Below, piece by piece: positions 1 through 10,534 of a DNA stretch of 64,000 nucleotides. The stretch's first letter is position 1; every line of letters begins with the position of its first letter. Under the pieces are notes generated by a model. That model did no database searches. It saw only the letters and a list, made by a program, of their open reading frames with translations, and had not been told where the DNA came from. Source of the DNA: Desulfuromonas sp. KJ2020. GTDB lineage: Bacteria; Desulfobacterota; Desulfuromonadia; Desulfuromonadales; SZUA-540. Position numbers and translations under genes: made by a program. The stretch lies in NCBI RefSeq assembly GCF_024197615.1, contig NZ_JAKUKE010000003.1, positions 403,192 through 467,191 on the forward strand. Reading direction: 5' to 3'.

Positions 1-2
1 TG

Positions 3-1043
3 CCCTATCTCGATCTGGTCTTCGGCACCCACAATGTGCACAAGCTGCCGGACATGGTGCGGGATGTGGAAGAGAATCGCGCCCGCTGCCTTGAAACGGA
101 ATTTCTCGACCGCGACACCCGGTTGCGTCTCTTCCCCGATCGTGCTCCGGGCGAGTCGGTCAGCCGTTTCGTCACCGTCATGCAGGGCTGCGACAACTTC
201 TGCTCCTACTGTATCGTCCCCTACGTGCGGGGTCGCGAGGTCAGCCGTCCCAGTGCCGAGGTTCTTGACGAGGTCCGTTATCTGGCCGGGCAGGGCGTGC
301 GCGAGGTGACCCTGATCGGCCAGAATGTCAATTCCTATGGGCGCAAGGAAGAGGGCGAAATTTCCTTCGCCCAGCTGCTGCACCGTGTCCAGGCGATCGA
401 GGGGATCGAGCGCATCCGCTTCACCACCTCGCACCCCAAAGATCTATCCGACGAGCTGATCGACTGTTTCGGGGCTCTCGACAAGCTCTGCTGGCATCTG
501 CATCTGCCGGTACAGAGCGGTTCCGATCACATCCTCCACAGCATGAACCGGGGCTATACCCGGGCGCAGTATCTGCGCATCGTCCGCCGCCTTAAGGAAG
601 TCTGTCCCGAAATTCGCCTCACCTCCGATATCATTGTCGGCTTTCCCGGGGAGAGCGAAGCCGATTTCGCCGAGACTCTGTCGCTCATGGAGGAGGTGCG
701 CTACGCCGACGTCTTTTCCTTCCTCTATTCCAGTCGGCCCGAAACCGCCGCCGCCAAGCTCAAAGACGAGCTGTCCCCGGAGATCAAGCAGCAGCGCTTC
801 GGGCGCCTTATCGCGCTGCAGGAGTCGTCTTCCGCCTCGATCTGGGCGGCCGATCAGGGCCAAGTGCTCGAGGTGCTGGTCGAAGGGGAGAGCCGCCAGG
901 GCGGCGGGCAGCTTTTCGGCCGCACGACCTGGAACCGTATCGTCAACTTCCATGGCAGCCGCGATCTGATCGGTCAGATCGTGCCTGTCCGTATCAAGCG
1001 CGTGTATAAAAATTCCCATCTTGGCGACCTGCAGATTTCCTGA
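3..1043 (+). CDS. miaB: tRNA-2-methylthio-N6-dimethylallyladenosine synthase (MiaB), 3' part
   Basis: Radical-SAM methylthiotransferase that adds the 2-methylthio group to i6A37 of tRNAs reading UNN codons. The gene is cut by the window start; the reading frame is open from base 3, so the N-terminal part of the MTTase domain with its own iron-sulfur cysteines is missing. Visible parts are the end of the MTTase domain (DLVFGTHNVHKLPDMV), the radical-SAM CxxxCxxC cluster motif (cysteine codons at 189, 201 and 210, in QGCDNFCSYC), the SAM barrel, and a C-terminal TRAM domain (about 850-1030, ending KNSHLGDLQIS) that binds tRNA. The TRAM ending and the DLVFGTHNVHKLPDMV segment favour MiaB over its relatives MtaB and RimO. 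A strong hairpin terminator follows directly, so this is the last gene of its transcript. Confidence 0.95.
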   Translation, partial: PYLDLVFGTHNVHKLPDMVRDVEENRARCLETEFLDRDTRLRLFPDRAPGESVSRFVTVMQGCDNFCSYCIVPYVRGREVSRPSAEVLDEVRYLAGQGVREVTLIGQNVNSYGRKEEGEISFAQLLHRVQAIEGIERIRFTTSHPKDLSDELIDCFGALDKLCWHLHLPVQSGSDHILHSMNRGYTRAQYLRIVRRLKEVCPEIRLTSDIIVGFPGESEADFAETLSLMEEVRYADVFSFLYSSRPETAAAKLKDELSPEIKQQRFGRLIALQESSSASIWAADQGQVLEVLVEGESRQGGGQLFGRTTWNRIVNFHGSRDLIGQIVPVRIKRVYKNSHLGDLQIS

Positions 1044-1049
1044 AGATTC

Positions 1050-1087
1050 CGGACGGCTGGCCAGGTGCCAGGCCGTCCGCTCTTTTT
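1050..1087 (+). terminator. Rho-independent terminator after miaB
   Basis: The arms CGGACGGC (1050-1057) and GCCGTCCG (1072-1079) are perfectly complementary, with further pairing (tgg/cca) inside the loop. A T-rich run (ctcttttt) follows at 1080-1087. It starts 7 bases after the miaB stop and separates miaB from the signalling genes. Confidence 0.85.
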
Positions 1088-1103
1088 GCAACCCTGAAAG
1101 ACC

Positions 1104-3017
1104 ATGGCTGAAAAGCCAGCAGTCCTCCGTGAGCATATGGCCAAAGGCAGACTTCTCGCTATAGACGACGAAAAATTCTTCCGCGAATTCTACCGCGATC
1201 TCCTCTGTGGCGAGGGATACGATGTCCGTGTGGCCGCCGGCGGCGAGGAGGCCTTGGACATCCTTCGTGCGGAGAACGGCTTCGACCTGGTCATCACCGA
1301 TATGGAAATGCCGGGTATGAACGGCGTCGAGACAACGGAGGCCATCAAGCGCCTGTATCCTGAACAGGAAGTGATTGTGGTAACGGCCCAGCATGACGTG
1401 ACCCTGGCCGTAGAAGCCATGAAGCGTGGCGTCGCCGATTATATTCTTAAGCCGGTCAATGCCGAGGAATTCCTCCTGGTCATCAACCGCGTTCTCTTCC
1501 GGCAGGCGCTTCACGTCGAGCGGACCAAGCTGTTCAGCGAAAACCTCGAATTTCTCTCCATACTCCTGGCTTATCGCAAATGTCTCGTTTTTTTGAAGGT
1601 GAATGATCCGGATCGTCTGGGCGATCTGATTCTCGACACCCTCATGGAGCTGCTTAAAGCGGAAGGAGCCGTCCTCTGGATGGCCGAGGATGGGGGTAGG
1701 CAATATCGCTTCCAGAGCTGTCGCGGACGCTCCGTTCCCCCGGCCGGGGATGAGGTCTTTCGCCCCAACGAAGTAGAGCGCCGACTTATTCACGGGGGCA
1801 AGGCGGTCACTATGGATCGTGGCGCCGCCCTCTGGCTTCCCCTGCTAGCCGGGGTGGAGCCTCTGGCCTTTATTCGGGTGGAGCGCCCTGGGCAAAGACC
1901 CGACTTCAGCCGTGAGGATCAGGCTGTTGCCGATGCCGTCGGCGAGTTCGCTGCCAGCGCCCTGCACGGCAGCCTGCAGCGTCGTCGCTTTGACCGGCAA
2001 TGTTTTCGGGTGCGGCCGGGGGGCGGCTACACCATGGCCTTTTTTACGGACACCCTTGAGCGTGAATTGCGGCGCTGCGACCGCTACGGCCGAAACCTGT
2101 CGCTGATCAAGCTGGTCGTCGTCAATTACCGTGAGGTCGCCTGCCGGTTTCTCGATCGGGAACTCGGCGAGGTGGTAAATCGTATGGCTGACACCCTGCA
2201 GTCCGTTTTGCGCGACGCCGACATTCTGGCCATGGAATCGCCCGATCAGTATTTCATTCTACTGCCAGAAACGGACTACTGGGGGGCGCTGGTGGCCCAG
2301 AAACGCATTCGCAAGGCGCTGGCGGGGCAGCTCTGCGTGGTCGGACCGAAAAAGCAGGTCGATCTGGATGTGTTCATGCGCTCCGCCTCCTTTCCCGTCG
2401 ATGGCGCCACCTTCGCTTCTCTCCGGGCCACGGTGGAAAAGAACATCGCCCAGCTGCCCGACAGTCTTTTTCTGCGGGCCGGGATGGAATCGCTCTCCTT
2501 CTGGGATATCGTCGACGGCTTGCTGACCAAAAAGGGCGGGTCTCCGTCTCTTTTCGGCGAAACAGAGGCGGCCTCATCCGTCGACGCCCTCGCCCAGAGC
2601 AATCCCTTTTATCTGGACAGCGGCAGGATGAATGCGCTGATGGAAGCCTTTTGCCGCGAGGTGGTCGAGTCGAACCGGGTGCGGGGCATCGTTTACCGCG
2701 GCTGTGCGGATTTTGACGCCGTTCGTCAAGCCCTTGGCCAGGTCGATGGCCTCGAACAGTCGGCGACGTCACTCTTTTTTCTGGGGGGCACGGATCGGGT
2801 CCACTGGGATTACCAGCGCATCCACCCCATTTATATCGACGACCCGCGCTTCTCGCAGGTCGATTTTCTGCTTTACCTCAACGAAGACCATGCCTATGCC
2901 CTCTTTACCCGCCAGGTCGAAGGCGAGTTGGCGGGTTTTCATAGCTGTGACTTCTTTTTTGTCGAAAACCTGATTGCCAAACTCCAGGAGCAGTACCGTC
3001 TGCAAGCCCTGATCTAG
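1104..3017 (+). CDS. Response regulator with GAF-like and degenerate GGDEF domains
   Basis: A 637-residue cytoplasmic signalling protein. Residues about 15-135 are a complete receiver domain: acidic pair D21/D22, phospho-acceptor D66 (VITDMEMPG), T94 and K116 (ILKPV). Residues about 150-290 look like a GAF-type sensory fold (inferred from pattern only). Residues 309-406 follow the GGDEF domain layout (RCDRYGRNLSLIKL ... DADILAMESPDQYFILLPET), but the GG(D/E)EF signature is absent, so diguanylate cyclase activity is unlikely. The last 170 residues (from about 470) are an unassigned domain, possibly DICT-like. An alternative start at Met12 (base 1137) would remove a short basic leader. The next gene begins one base after this stop, so the two are almost certainly co-translated. 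Confidence 0.8.
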   Translation: MAEKPAVLREHMAKGRLLAIDDEKFFREFYRDLLCGEGYDVRVAAGGEEALDILRAENGFDLVITDMEMPGMNGVETTEAIKRLYPEQEVIVVTAQHDVTLAVEAMKRGVADYILKPVNAEEFLLVINRVLFRQALHVERTKLFSENLEFLSILLAYRKCLVFLKVNDPDRLGDLILDTLMELLKAEGAVLWMAEDGGRQYRFQSCRGRSVPPAGDEVFRPNEVERRLIHGGKAVTMDRGAALWLPLLAGVEPLAFIRVERPGQRPDFSREDQAVADAVGEFAASALHGSLQRRRFDRQCFRVRPGGGYTMAFFTDTLERELRRCDRYGRNLSLIKLVVVNYREVACRFLDRELGEVVNRMADTLQSVLRDADILAMESPDQYFILLPETDYWGALVAQKRIRKALAGQLCVVGPKKQVDLDVFMRSASFPVDGATFASLRATVEKNIAQLPDSLFLRAGMESLSFWDIVDGLLTKKGGSPSLFGETEAASSVDALAQSNPFYLDSGRMNALMEAFCREVVESNRVRGIVYRGCADFDAVRQALGQVDGLEQSATSLFFLGGTDRVHWDYQRIHPIYIDDPRFSQVDFLLYLNEDHAYALFTRQVEGELAGFHSCDFFFVENLIAKLQEQYRLQALI

Positions 3018-3018
3018 G

Positions 3019-4479
3019 ATGACCATGGCCTCTCCGACCGCACAAATCCTGATTGCCTCCTCCGAAGACGACCTGGCCCCCCTGGTCCCGCTGCTGTCAC
3101 AGCAGGGCTACCAGGTGAAATATGACGGGGACAGCGCCAGAGTCCTTGAACGGGCCCTGAAGGCACCGCCGGCGCTTATCCTGGTCGATACCCGCCTTCG
3201 GGGGCTTACGGCCAGTCGTTTTGGACAACTGTTGCGCGGTAACAGCCGTACCGAGGGGATCCCGGTTTTTTATGTCGGCGAAGAGGGCGAAAACGTCGAA
3301 GGCTTCCGGCGACACAAAGATCGTTTTGTGCCGCGTCCTTTCAATACCGAGCAACTGCTGGCCGATATTCACGCGTTCTTTCGTCGGGCCGGTCAGGTCC
3401 GCCAGGTCAGCCGCAAGAAAACTGATTTCGAAGGGAGCCTCAGTCGGTTGTCCCTGGTCGATCTGCTACAGGTCCTGAGTCTGAATCAGAAAGAGGGCGT
3501 CCTGACCCTGACCCGCCCGCAGGGCAAGGGGACCATCTATTTGCTGGACGGCTGTGTCATTCACGCGCATACCTGCCAGGTCAGCGGTGAGAAGGCGTTC
3601 CACCGCATGCTCACCTGGGACGAGGGTCTCTTTGCTTTTTCGCCCACCCACGTCGATGTGGAAGCCAGCATCCATTTGCCCATGGATCATCTGCTCATGG
3701 AAGGGCTTCGGCAGAACGATGAGCTGATGCAGCAAAGGAACGCCCTGCCAGCGCCCGACCTTCTGTTGCGTTTGAATGTACCCCGGCAACAGGTTCCCGA
3801 GGATCTGCGCCCCGTTACCCGGGAAATTCTCGACCTGCTTGCCTACTATCCGCGCTGCGGGGACCTCGTCGAACATTGTTCGCGGCCAGATTATGAGGTT
3901 CTGCAGGTTCTCAAAGACCTGCTTGACCGCGGCCTGGTTAAGGTTCGTGCCGCCACCGTCTCAAAGACGACCAGTCAGCCACTGCTCAGCAGTGAGGATA
4001 TTCTGGCGGTCAGGAATCGCCTGGTGCCGATCGATGCCCTGCCAGAGAGGGCCAGTGGCAAGCTGATTCTGCTGGCCCGTTCGCAAAAAAGGGTAGTCAC
4101 CTTTCTGCAGGCCTTGCAGGGGCTGGAGGAGTTCGAGGCGCGCCGGGAATTTCTTGACATGTCAGAAGGGTTGCCTCTGGGCGACGCCGGCCGGTTAAAC
4201 CTCAACGAGGTCTTTTATCTCAGGCTTTTTGCGCTCCCTTCCTTAGCCAGCGCGGCTCCTTTGTGGCAATCCTTCTCCAGCCGTCTTTTCGGGGTCATTG
4301 TCCTTGATGGCAAAGAAGGTTTTGCTGAAGCGGAGCGCTTCTTCACCGAGCGGTTCGGAGTTCAGGTTCTCTCGTTCGATTCCGCCGCCCTGACCGACAA
4401 CCGGCGTCAGGGCCTGCTACGCTGCCTCCAGCAGCTGGCGGCGCCCTTTCGACAATCTCTTGAAAAGGATAAACCGTGA
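3019..4479 (+). CDS. Pseudo-receiver + PATAN (DUF4388) + degenerate GTPase-like protein
   Basis: A 486-residue protein. Residues 8-115 form a receiver-like fold with D57 at the phosphorylation position (ILVDTRLRG), but the conserved Lys is replaced (RFVPRPF), so signalling is probably altered. Residues about 138-235 are a PATAN/DUF4388 domain (FEGSLSRLSLVDLLQVLSLN ... GTIYLLDGCVIHA), a protein-interaction module common in Deltaproteobacteria. The C-terminal 150 residues resemble an MglA/CvnD-type small GTPase: a beta strand KLILLA where the P-loop strand should be, LRLFALPSLASAAPLWQSF in place of the switch II 'LYLFGTPGQERF', and FGVIVLDGKE for 'GAVVLVD'. The GxxxxGK(S/T) P-loop itself is absent. 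This last assignment is inference. The gene lies one base after the receiver/GGDEF-like gene and overlaps the next by 4 bases (GTGA). Confidence 0.75.
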   Translation: MTMASPTAQILIASSEDDLAPLVPLLSQQGYQVKYDGDSARVLERALKAPPALILVDTRLRGLTASRFGQLLRGNSRTEGIPVFYVGEEGENVEGFRRHKDRFVPRPFNTEQLLADIHAFFRRAGQVRQVSRKKTDFEGSLSRLSLVDLLQVLSLNQKEGVLTLTRPQGKGTIYLLDGCVIHAHTCQVSGEKAFHRMLTWDEGLFAFSPTHVDVEASIHLPMDHLLMEGLRQNDELMQQRNALPAPDLLLRLNVPRQQVPEDLRPVTREILDLLAYYPRCGDLVEHCSRPDYEVLQVLKDLLDRGLVKVRAATVSKTTSQPLLSSEDILAVRNRLVPIDALPERASGKLILLARSQKRVVTFLQALQGLEEFEARREFLDMSEGLPLGDAGRLNLNEVFYLRLFALPSLASAAPLWQSFSSRLFGVIVLDGKEGFAEAERFFTERFGVQVLSFDSAALTDNRRQGLLRCLQQLAAPFRQSLEKDKP

Positions 4480-5150
4480 TCGATCTGCACACCCATTCCA
4501 TCTACAGCGACGGCGAACTGATCCCGGCGGAATTGACCCGGCGGGCGGCTGTGGCCGGCTATCGCGCCCTGGCGATTACCGACCATGGCGATTTTTCCAA
4601 CCTGGACCTCATTATCCCCCGTCTGGTCCGGGTCGCTGGCGATCTGGGCAAGGCCTGGGGCTTTACCGTGCTGGCCGGCATCGAATTGACCCATGTGCCG
4701 CCACCCATGATGCTGACCGCCGTGCAGGAGGCCCGTCGCCTCGGAGCCCAGATTGTCGTCTGCCATGGCGAAACCATCGTCGAGCCCGTTGCGCCCGGTA
4801 CCAATCGCGCGGCTCTGGAAGCGGATGTCGACATTCTGGCGCATCCCGGGCTCATTACGGCCGAAGAGGCCACACTGGCGGCCCGCCGGGGTATTTGTCT
4901 GGAAATCACCACCCGCAAGGGGCACAGCCTGACCAATGGGCACGTCGCCCGCCTGGCCCTGGAGCAGGGCGCGCCTCTGGTAATCAATACCGACAGCCAC
5001 GCGCCGGGCGATCTGACGCCTCTGGCCATGGCCCGCAAGATCGCCCTGGGGGCCGGGTTGAGCGAAGAGCAGTTTGAGCAGACCCGTCGCAACAGTGACC
5101 AGTTGGTGCGCAAGGCCCTGGGGGTGATGGCTGTCAGAAATGGTGAGTGA
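4476..5150 (+). CDS. PHP-domain phosphatase-family protein
   Basis: A 224-residue metal-dependent phosphoesterase of the PHP superfamily, the group that includes HisK-type histidinol phosphatase and TrpH/YciV. Metal ligands are visible in order: HTH near the N-terminus (MIDLHTHSIYSDGEL), ITDHGDF, the E of GIELTH, the H of VVCHGE, the H of DILAHPGL, and a terminal NTDSHAPGD. The substrate cannot be read from the sequence; annotations of this subfamily as histidinol-phosphate phosphatase are often not functional, and no his genes are nearby. The GTG start overlaps the stop of the upstream PATAN gene (GTGA), so translational coupling is likely. Confidence 0.85.
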   Translation: MIDLHTHSIYSDGELIPAELTRRAAVAGYRALAITDHGDFSNLDLIIPRLVRVAGDLGKAWGFTVLAGIELTHVPPPMMLTAVQEARRLGAQIVVCHGETIVEPVAPGTNRAALEADVDILAHPGLITAEEATLAARRGICLEITTRKGHSLTNGHVARLALEQGAPLVINTDSHAPGDLTPLAMARKIALGAGLSEEQFEQTRRNSDQLVRKALGVMAVRNGE

Positions 5151-5178
5151 AACCTGAAACGGAAAAAGTGAGGTTTTT

Positions 5179-6249
5179 ATGAACGAACAGGATTTTGATT
5201 TTTTCAAGCGATTTGTCGAAGCCCCCAGCCCGTCCGGGTTCGAACAACCGGCCCAGCGCGTGTTCCGCCAGGAACTGGCGGACGTGGCCGATACCGTCGA
5301 AACCGACGTTATGGGCAACGTCATGGCGCGTCTTAGGGCCGGCCGGGAGGATGCTCCACGCGTCATGCTGGCCGGCCACTGCGACGAAATCGGCCTGATG
5401 GTCAAGTATATCGACGACAACGGCTTTCTCTATTTCGGCCCCATCGGCGGCGTCGACGCGCATCTGGTACCCGGCCAGCGGGTGTGGGTGCATGCCGCCG
5501 CCGGCAGCATTCCTGGCGTCATCGGCAAAAAGCCCATCCACCTTATCGAGGCCAAAGAACGCGATACGGTGGCCAAGTTCAAGAATATGTTCATCGATAT
5601 CGGCTGCAGCGACCGGCAGGAGGCCGAGGCTCTGGTCGCCGTCGGCGATCCGGCCACCTTTGCCGTGGGCCTGCAGCGGTTGCAGGGCGACCGCGTCACC
5701 TCCCGCGCCTTTGACGACAAGATGGGCGCCTTCATCGTCGCCCAGGTTCTCAAGGAAGTGCGCCGGCGCGGCCATTCGCCCGTGGACCTCTTCGGCGTTT
5801 CCACGGTGCAGGAGGAGATCGGCCTGCGCGGCGGCACCACCAGCGCCTATGGTGTCAACCCCGATGTGGGCATCGCCATCGAGGTGGGACATTCCACCGA
5901 TTATCCCGATGTCGACAAGAAGGAGATCGGCGACTTCCGCGTCGGCAAGGGGCCGATCCTCGCCCGCGGCGCCAACATCAATCCCGTCCTCTTCGAGTTG
6001 CTGGTGCAGACGGCCCGGGAGGAGAATATCCCCTATCAGGTCATGGGCGCCCCCCGGGCCACCGGCACCGACGCCAATGTCATCCAGCTCTCCCGCGGCG
6101 GGGTGGCGGCGGCCCTGGTCAGCGTGCCGCTGCGCTACATGCACACCCCGGTGGAACTGTTGTCCCTGAGCGATCTGGAGAACACGGTGCGCCTGCTCGT
6201 CGGGCTGCTTGGTCGCCTTACCGACCGCCACATGTTTATCCCCGGTTGA
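5179..6249 (+). CDS. M42 family dinuclear-metal aminopeptidase
   Basis: A 356-residue cytoplasmic peptidase of the M42 family (TET/FrvX/'CelM' group), which forms large self-compartmentalised particles that trim peptides. Metal-site and catalytic residues are visible: AGHCDEIGLMV (first His/Asp), FDDKMGAF (bridging Asp), VQEEIGLRGG (catalytic and metal Glu), AIEVGHSTDYP, and a late His in MHTPVELLSL. Length matches the family. The start is at ATG 5179, 28 bases after the PHP gene, with only a weak ribosome site (gtgagg). A separate promoter for guaB follows, so this is probably the end of the upstream unit. Confidence 0.9.
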   Translation: MNEQDFDFFKRFVEAPSPSGFEQPAQRVFRQELADVADTVETDVMGNVMARLRAGREDAPRVMLAGHCDEIGLMVKYIDDNGFLYFGPIGGVDAHLVPGQRVWVHAAAGSIPGVIGKKPIHLIEAKERDTVAKFKNMFIDIGCSDRQEAEALVAVGDPATFAVGLQRLQGDRVTSRAFDDKMGAFIVAQVLKEVRRRGHSPVDLFGVSTVQEEIGLRGGTTSAYGVNPDVGIAIEVGHSTDYPDVDKKEIGDFRVGKGPILARGANINPVLFELLVQTAREENIPYQVMGAPRATGTDANVIQLSRGGVAAALVSVPLRYMHTPVELLSLSDLENTVRLLVGLLGRLTDRHMFIPG

Positions 6250-6263
6250 CGTAGGATTTTTCC

Positions 6264-6293
6264 TTGACTCGGACCGCCGAGATTGCATAGCAT
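6264..6293 (+). promoter_or_regulatory. Sigma-70 type promoter for guaB
   Basis: TTGACT (6264-6269) and TAGCAT (6288-6293) are separated by 18 bases and lie 47 bases before the guaB start. The ribosome site is AAGGAG shortly before ATG 6340. No G-box, purine riboswitch or PurR-like operator was recognised. Confidence 0.6.
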
Positions 6294-6303
6294 CATCGAT
6301 TAA

Positions 6304-7812
<1,509 letters not shown>

Positions 7813-7824
7813 GCCGGAGTCCTC

Positions 7825-9384
7825 ATGTCCGATATCCATAGCGAAAAAATTCTTATTCTCGATTTTGGCTCCCAGTACACGCAGCTTATCGCCCGTCGGG
7901 TGCGTGAAGCCCATGTCTACTGCGAACTGCATCCTTACGACATGGATCTGCAGGCCATCCGCGATTTCGCGCCCCAGGGGATCATTCTCTCCGGCGGTCC
8001 CAAATCCGTTTACGACCAGGGGGCGCCGGCCGTGGAAGAAGCCCTGTTCGAGCTGGGCGTCCCCGTTCTTGGCATCTGCTACGGTATGCAGCTGATGTCC
8101 CGTCATTTCGGCGGCGAGGTGGTGCCGGCGGGCAAGCGGGAATTCGGCCATGCCGATCTGCACAGCCAGGGCCAGCCCGGCCCACTCTTTGACGGCTTTT
8201 TCGTCGAAGGGAGCAGCCCCGTCTGGATGAGCCACGGTGACCACGTCTCGCGCCTCCCCGCGGGGTTCGAGGTCGTCGCCCACACCGATAACGCGCCGGT
8301 GTGCGCCATCCAGAACGTGGCCCGCCGGTTGTATGGCGTTCAGTTCCACCCCGAGGTCAACCACACCCCCCGCGGCGAAATTCTCATCGATACCTTCGTA
8401 CGCAAAATCTGCGGCTGCAGCGGCAGTTGGACCCCCGGGCACATCATCGAAGACGCCATCAGTCGCATCCGCGAACAGGTCGGCAGCGACCGCGTCATCC
8501 TCGGTCTCTCCGGCGGCGTCGATTCCTCCGTGGCCGCCGCCCTCATCCATCGGGCCATAGGCGAGCAACTCACCTGCGTCTTTGTCGACAACGGCCTGCT
8601 GCGGCTGGGCGAGGGAGATCAGGTCATGGCCACATTCGCCGAGAACATGGGCGTCAAGGTCATCCGCGTCGATGCCGAGGACCGCTTCCTCGCTGGCCTG
8701 GCCGGGGTGAGCGACCCCGAGCGCAAGCGCAAGATCATCGGCGGCCTTTTTGTCGATATCTTTGAAGAAGAGGCCGGCAAGCTCAGCGATGCCAAATGGC
8801 TGGCCCAGGGAACCATCTACCCTGACGTCATCGAGTCGGCCGGGGCGAAAACGGGCAAGGCCCACAATATCAAGAGCCATCACAACGTCGGCGGCCTGCC
8901 CGACTATATGAAGCTGCAGCTGCTGGAGCCTCTGCGCGAGCTCTTCAAGGATGAAGTTCGCGCCATCGGCGAAGAGTTGGGGCTGCCCCGACAGATGGTC
9001 TGGCGTCATCCCTTCCCGGGACCCGGCCTGGGGGTGCGTATTCTCGGCGAAGTCAAAAAAGAGTACGCCGACATTCTGCGCCGCGCCGACGCCATCTACA
9101 TCGAAGAGCTCTACAGCAGCGGGCACTACGACAAGATCAGCCAGGCCTTCGCCGTGTTTCTGCCCGTCAAGAGCGTCGGTGTCATGGGCGACGGCCGTAC
9201 CTATGAGTACGTGGTGGCCCTGCGTGCCGTCGAAACCAAGGATTTCATGACCGCCGGCTGGTATCCCATGCCTTATGCCGATCTGGCTCGCATCAGCAAC
9301 CGCATCATCAATGAGGTCAAGGGCATCAACCGCGTCGTTTATGATATTTCCAGCAAGCCCCCCGCGACCATCGAGTGGGAGTAG
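7825..9384 (+). CDS. guaA: GMP synthase (glutamine-hydrolysing)
   Basis: Converts XMP to GMP using ATP and the amide of glutamine. The 519-residue protein has an N-terminal class I glutamine amidotransferase with catalytic Cys85 (GICYGMQLM) and the His/Glu pair in [10 protein letters not shown]. The ATP pyrophosphatase domain starts near residue 220 with the PP-loop SGGVDSS (about 229-235), followed by the C-terminal dimerisation domain ending PPATIEWE, the usual GuaA terminus. It is co-transcribed with guaB; the next response regulator gene starts 26 bases downstream. Confidence 0.98.
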   Translation: MSDIHSEKILILDFGSQYTQLIARRVREAHVYCELHPYDMDLQAIRDFAPQGIILSGGPKSVYDQGAPAVEEALFELGVPVLGICYGMQLMSRHFGGEVVPAGKREFGHADLHSQGQPGPLFDGFFVEGSSPVWMSHGDHVSRLPAGFEVVAHTDNAPVCAIQNVARRLYGVQFHPEVNHTPRGEILIDTFVRKICGCSGSWTPGHIIEDAISRIREQVGSDRVILGLSGGVDSSVAAALIHRAIGEQLTCVFVDNGLLRLGEGDQVMATFAENMGVKVIRVDAEDRFLAGLAGVSDPERKRKIIGGLFVDIFEEEAGKLSDAKWLAQGTIYPDVIESAGAKTGKAHNIKSHHNVGGLPDYMKLQLLEPLRELFKDEVRAIGEELGLPRQMVWRHPFPGPGLGVRILGEVKKEYADILRRADAIYIEELYSSGHYDKISQAFAVFLPVKSVGVMGDGRTYEYVVALRAVETKDFMTAGWYPMPYADLARISNRIINEVKGINRVVYDISSKPPATIEWE

Positions 9385-9410
9385 GCCTGCCACAGGCTTC
9401 GGATAGAGCC

Positions 9411-10070
9411 ATGGACAGCAAGACACGAATTCTCTTTGTCGACGACCACGAAGTCTTCCACGAGTGCATGCGGGCCCTCTTCGCCGCCCATGAGGGGACG
9501 GAGATCGTCGCTACCGCCAACAACGGGCAAAGCGCCGTGCGTCTGGCCGGTGAGCTGCGTCCCGACATCGTGGTCATGGATATGTCCATTCCCGTGCTGC
9601 ATGGCATCGAAGCCACCCGGCAGATTGTCGCCGAAAACCCCGAGTCCCTGGTCATCATCCTCTCCGGCCACGCCGAAAGTGACATGGTGCGCGAGGCCTT
9701 CCGCGCCGGCGCCAAGGGCTACGTTCTCAAGGAAGAGTCCTTCACCGAGCTCGTGCAGGCCATCGAGACTGTGCGCGGCGGCTATCTCTTTCTTAGCCCC
9801 CGCGTCTCCGAAATCGATCTTGAAGAACTCTCCGACAGGTTTGTCCCCAAGCCCCTGCCTTCCCTCGAGCTGCTGTCACCCCGAGAAAAGCAGGTTCTTG
9901 CGCTGCTCGCCGAAGGGAAGGGAGTCAAGGAAATTTCAGTCATCCTGGACATTAGCAGCAAAACCATCGAGACTCACCGTGCCAACCTGATGAAAAAGCT
10001 CGACCTGTATAGCCTGCCCGAGTTGACCAAATTTGCCTTACGCACAGGGCTGGCAAGCCTTTCGACTTAG
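9411..10070 (+). CDS. NarL/LuxR-family response regulator
   Basis: A 219-residue two-component output protein. The receiver domain has the acidic pair in LFVDDHEVF, the phospho-Asp in IVVMDMSIPVLHG and the Lys in GYVLKEES. The C-terminal LuxR-type helix-turn-helix (LSPREKQVLALLAEGKGVKEI ... KTIETHRANLMKKLDL) binds DNA. ATG 9411 is preferred over an upstream in-frame start at 9375, because 9375 would overlap guaA and add 12 residues unlike any receiver domain. No histidine kinase is adjacent, so its sensor is elsewhere. It sits at the end of the guaBA unit; co-transcription is possible but the function is probably unrelated. Confidence 0.88.
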   Translation: MDSKTRILFVDDHEVFHECMRALFAAHEGTEIVATANNGQSAVRLAGELRPDIVVMDMSIPVLHGIEATRQIVAENPESLVIILSGHAESDMVREAFRAGAKGYVLKEESFTELVQAIETVRGGYLFLSPRVSEIDLEELSDRFVPKPLPSLELLSPREKQVLALLAEGKGVKEISVILDISSKTIETHRANLMKKLDLYSLPELTKFALRTGLASLST

Positions 10071-10117
10071 AGGAAACCAGCGGTTATTTTTTAACATACC
10101 CGAAATGGGGGTAGATC

Positions 10118-10534
10118 ATGAAATCTGAGGACATTCGCTGGCAGCAACGATTGGCTAACTACGCCACGGCTCTCGACCAGTTGACCAAAGCAGTTGAGCT
10201 CGCTGGGCAGCGTCCTCTGTCGGACCTTGAAAAACAGGGTCTAATCCAGGCCTTCGAATTCACGCATGAACTGGCCTGGAACGTCATGAAGGACTATTTC
10301 GTCTATCAGGGGAATCCCGCCATCACCGGTTCCCGTGACGCTATTCGCGAATCGTTTAATAAGGGGTTGGTTGCCGATGGCGAAGGATGGATGGAGATGA
10401 TCAAGAGTCGAAATCAGAGTTCACACACCTATAATCAGAAGATCGCCGAGGAAATCTCCGACAAGATAAAGGTACGTTATCATCCCCTGTTCCAGTGTTT
10501 CCTGCGGCGGATGCAGGAAATTGCTTCATCATGA
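10118..10534 (+). CDS. HEPN-fold protein (HI0074 family), toxin half of HEPN/MNT pair
   Basis: A 138-residue all-helical protein of the HI0074/'nucleotidyltransferase substrate-binding' family. The HEPN RNase motif RX4H is present as R98-NQSS-H103. In characterised HEPN/MNT modules (for example HepT/MntA) the HEPN partner is an RNase toxin that the MNT partner silences by AMPylation. The gene overlaps the MNT gene by 4 bases (ATGA), the usual arrangement. The ribosome site is ggggta before ATG 10118. The toxin role is inferred from the family; some HI0074 proteins have no demonstrated toxicity. Confidence 0.82.
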   Translation: MKSEDIRWQQRLANYATALDQLTKAVELAGQRPLSDLEKQGLIQAFEFTHELAWNVMKDYFVYQGNPAITGSRDAIRESFNKGLVADGEGWMEMIKSRNQSSHTYNQKIAEEISDKIKVRYHPLFQCFLRRMQEIASS

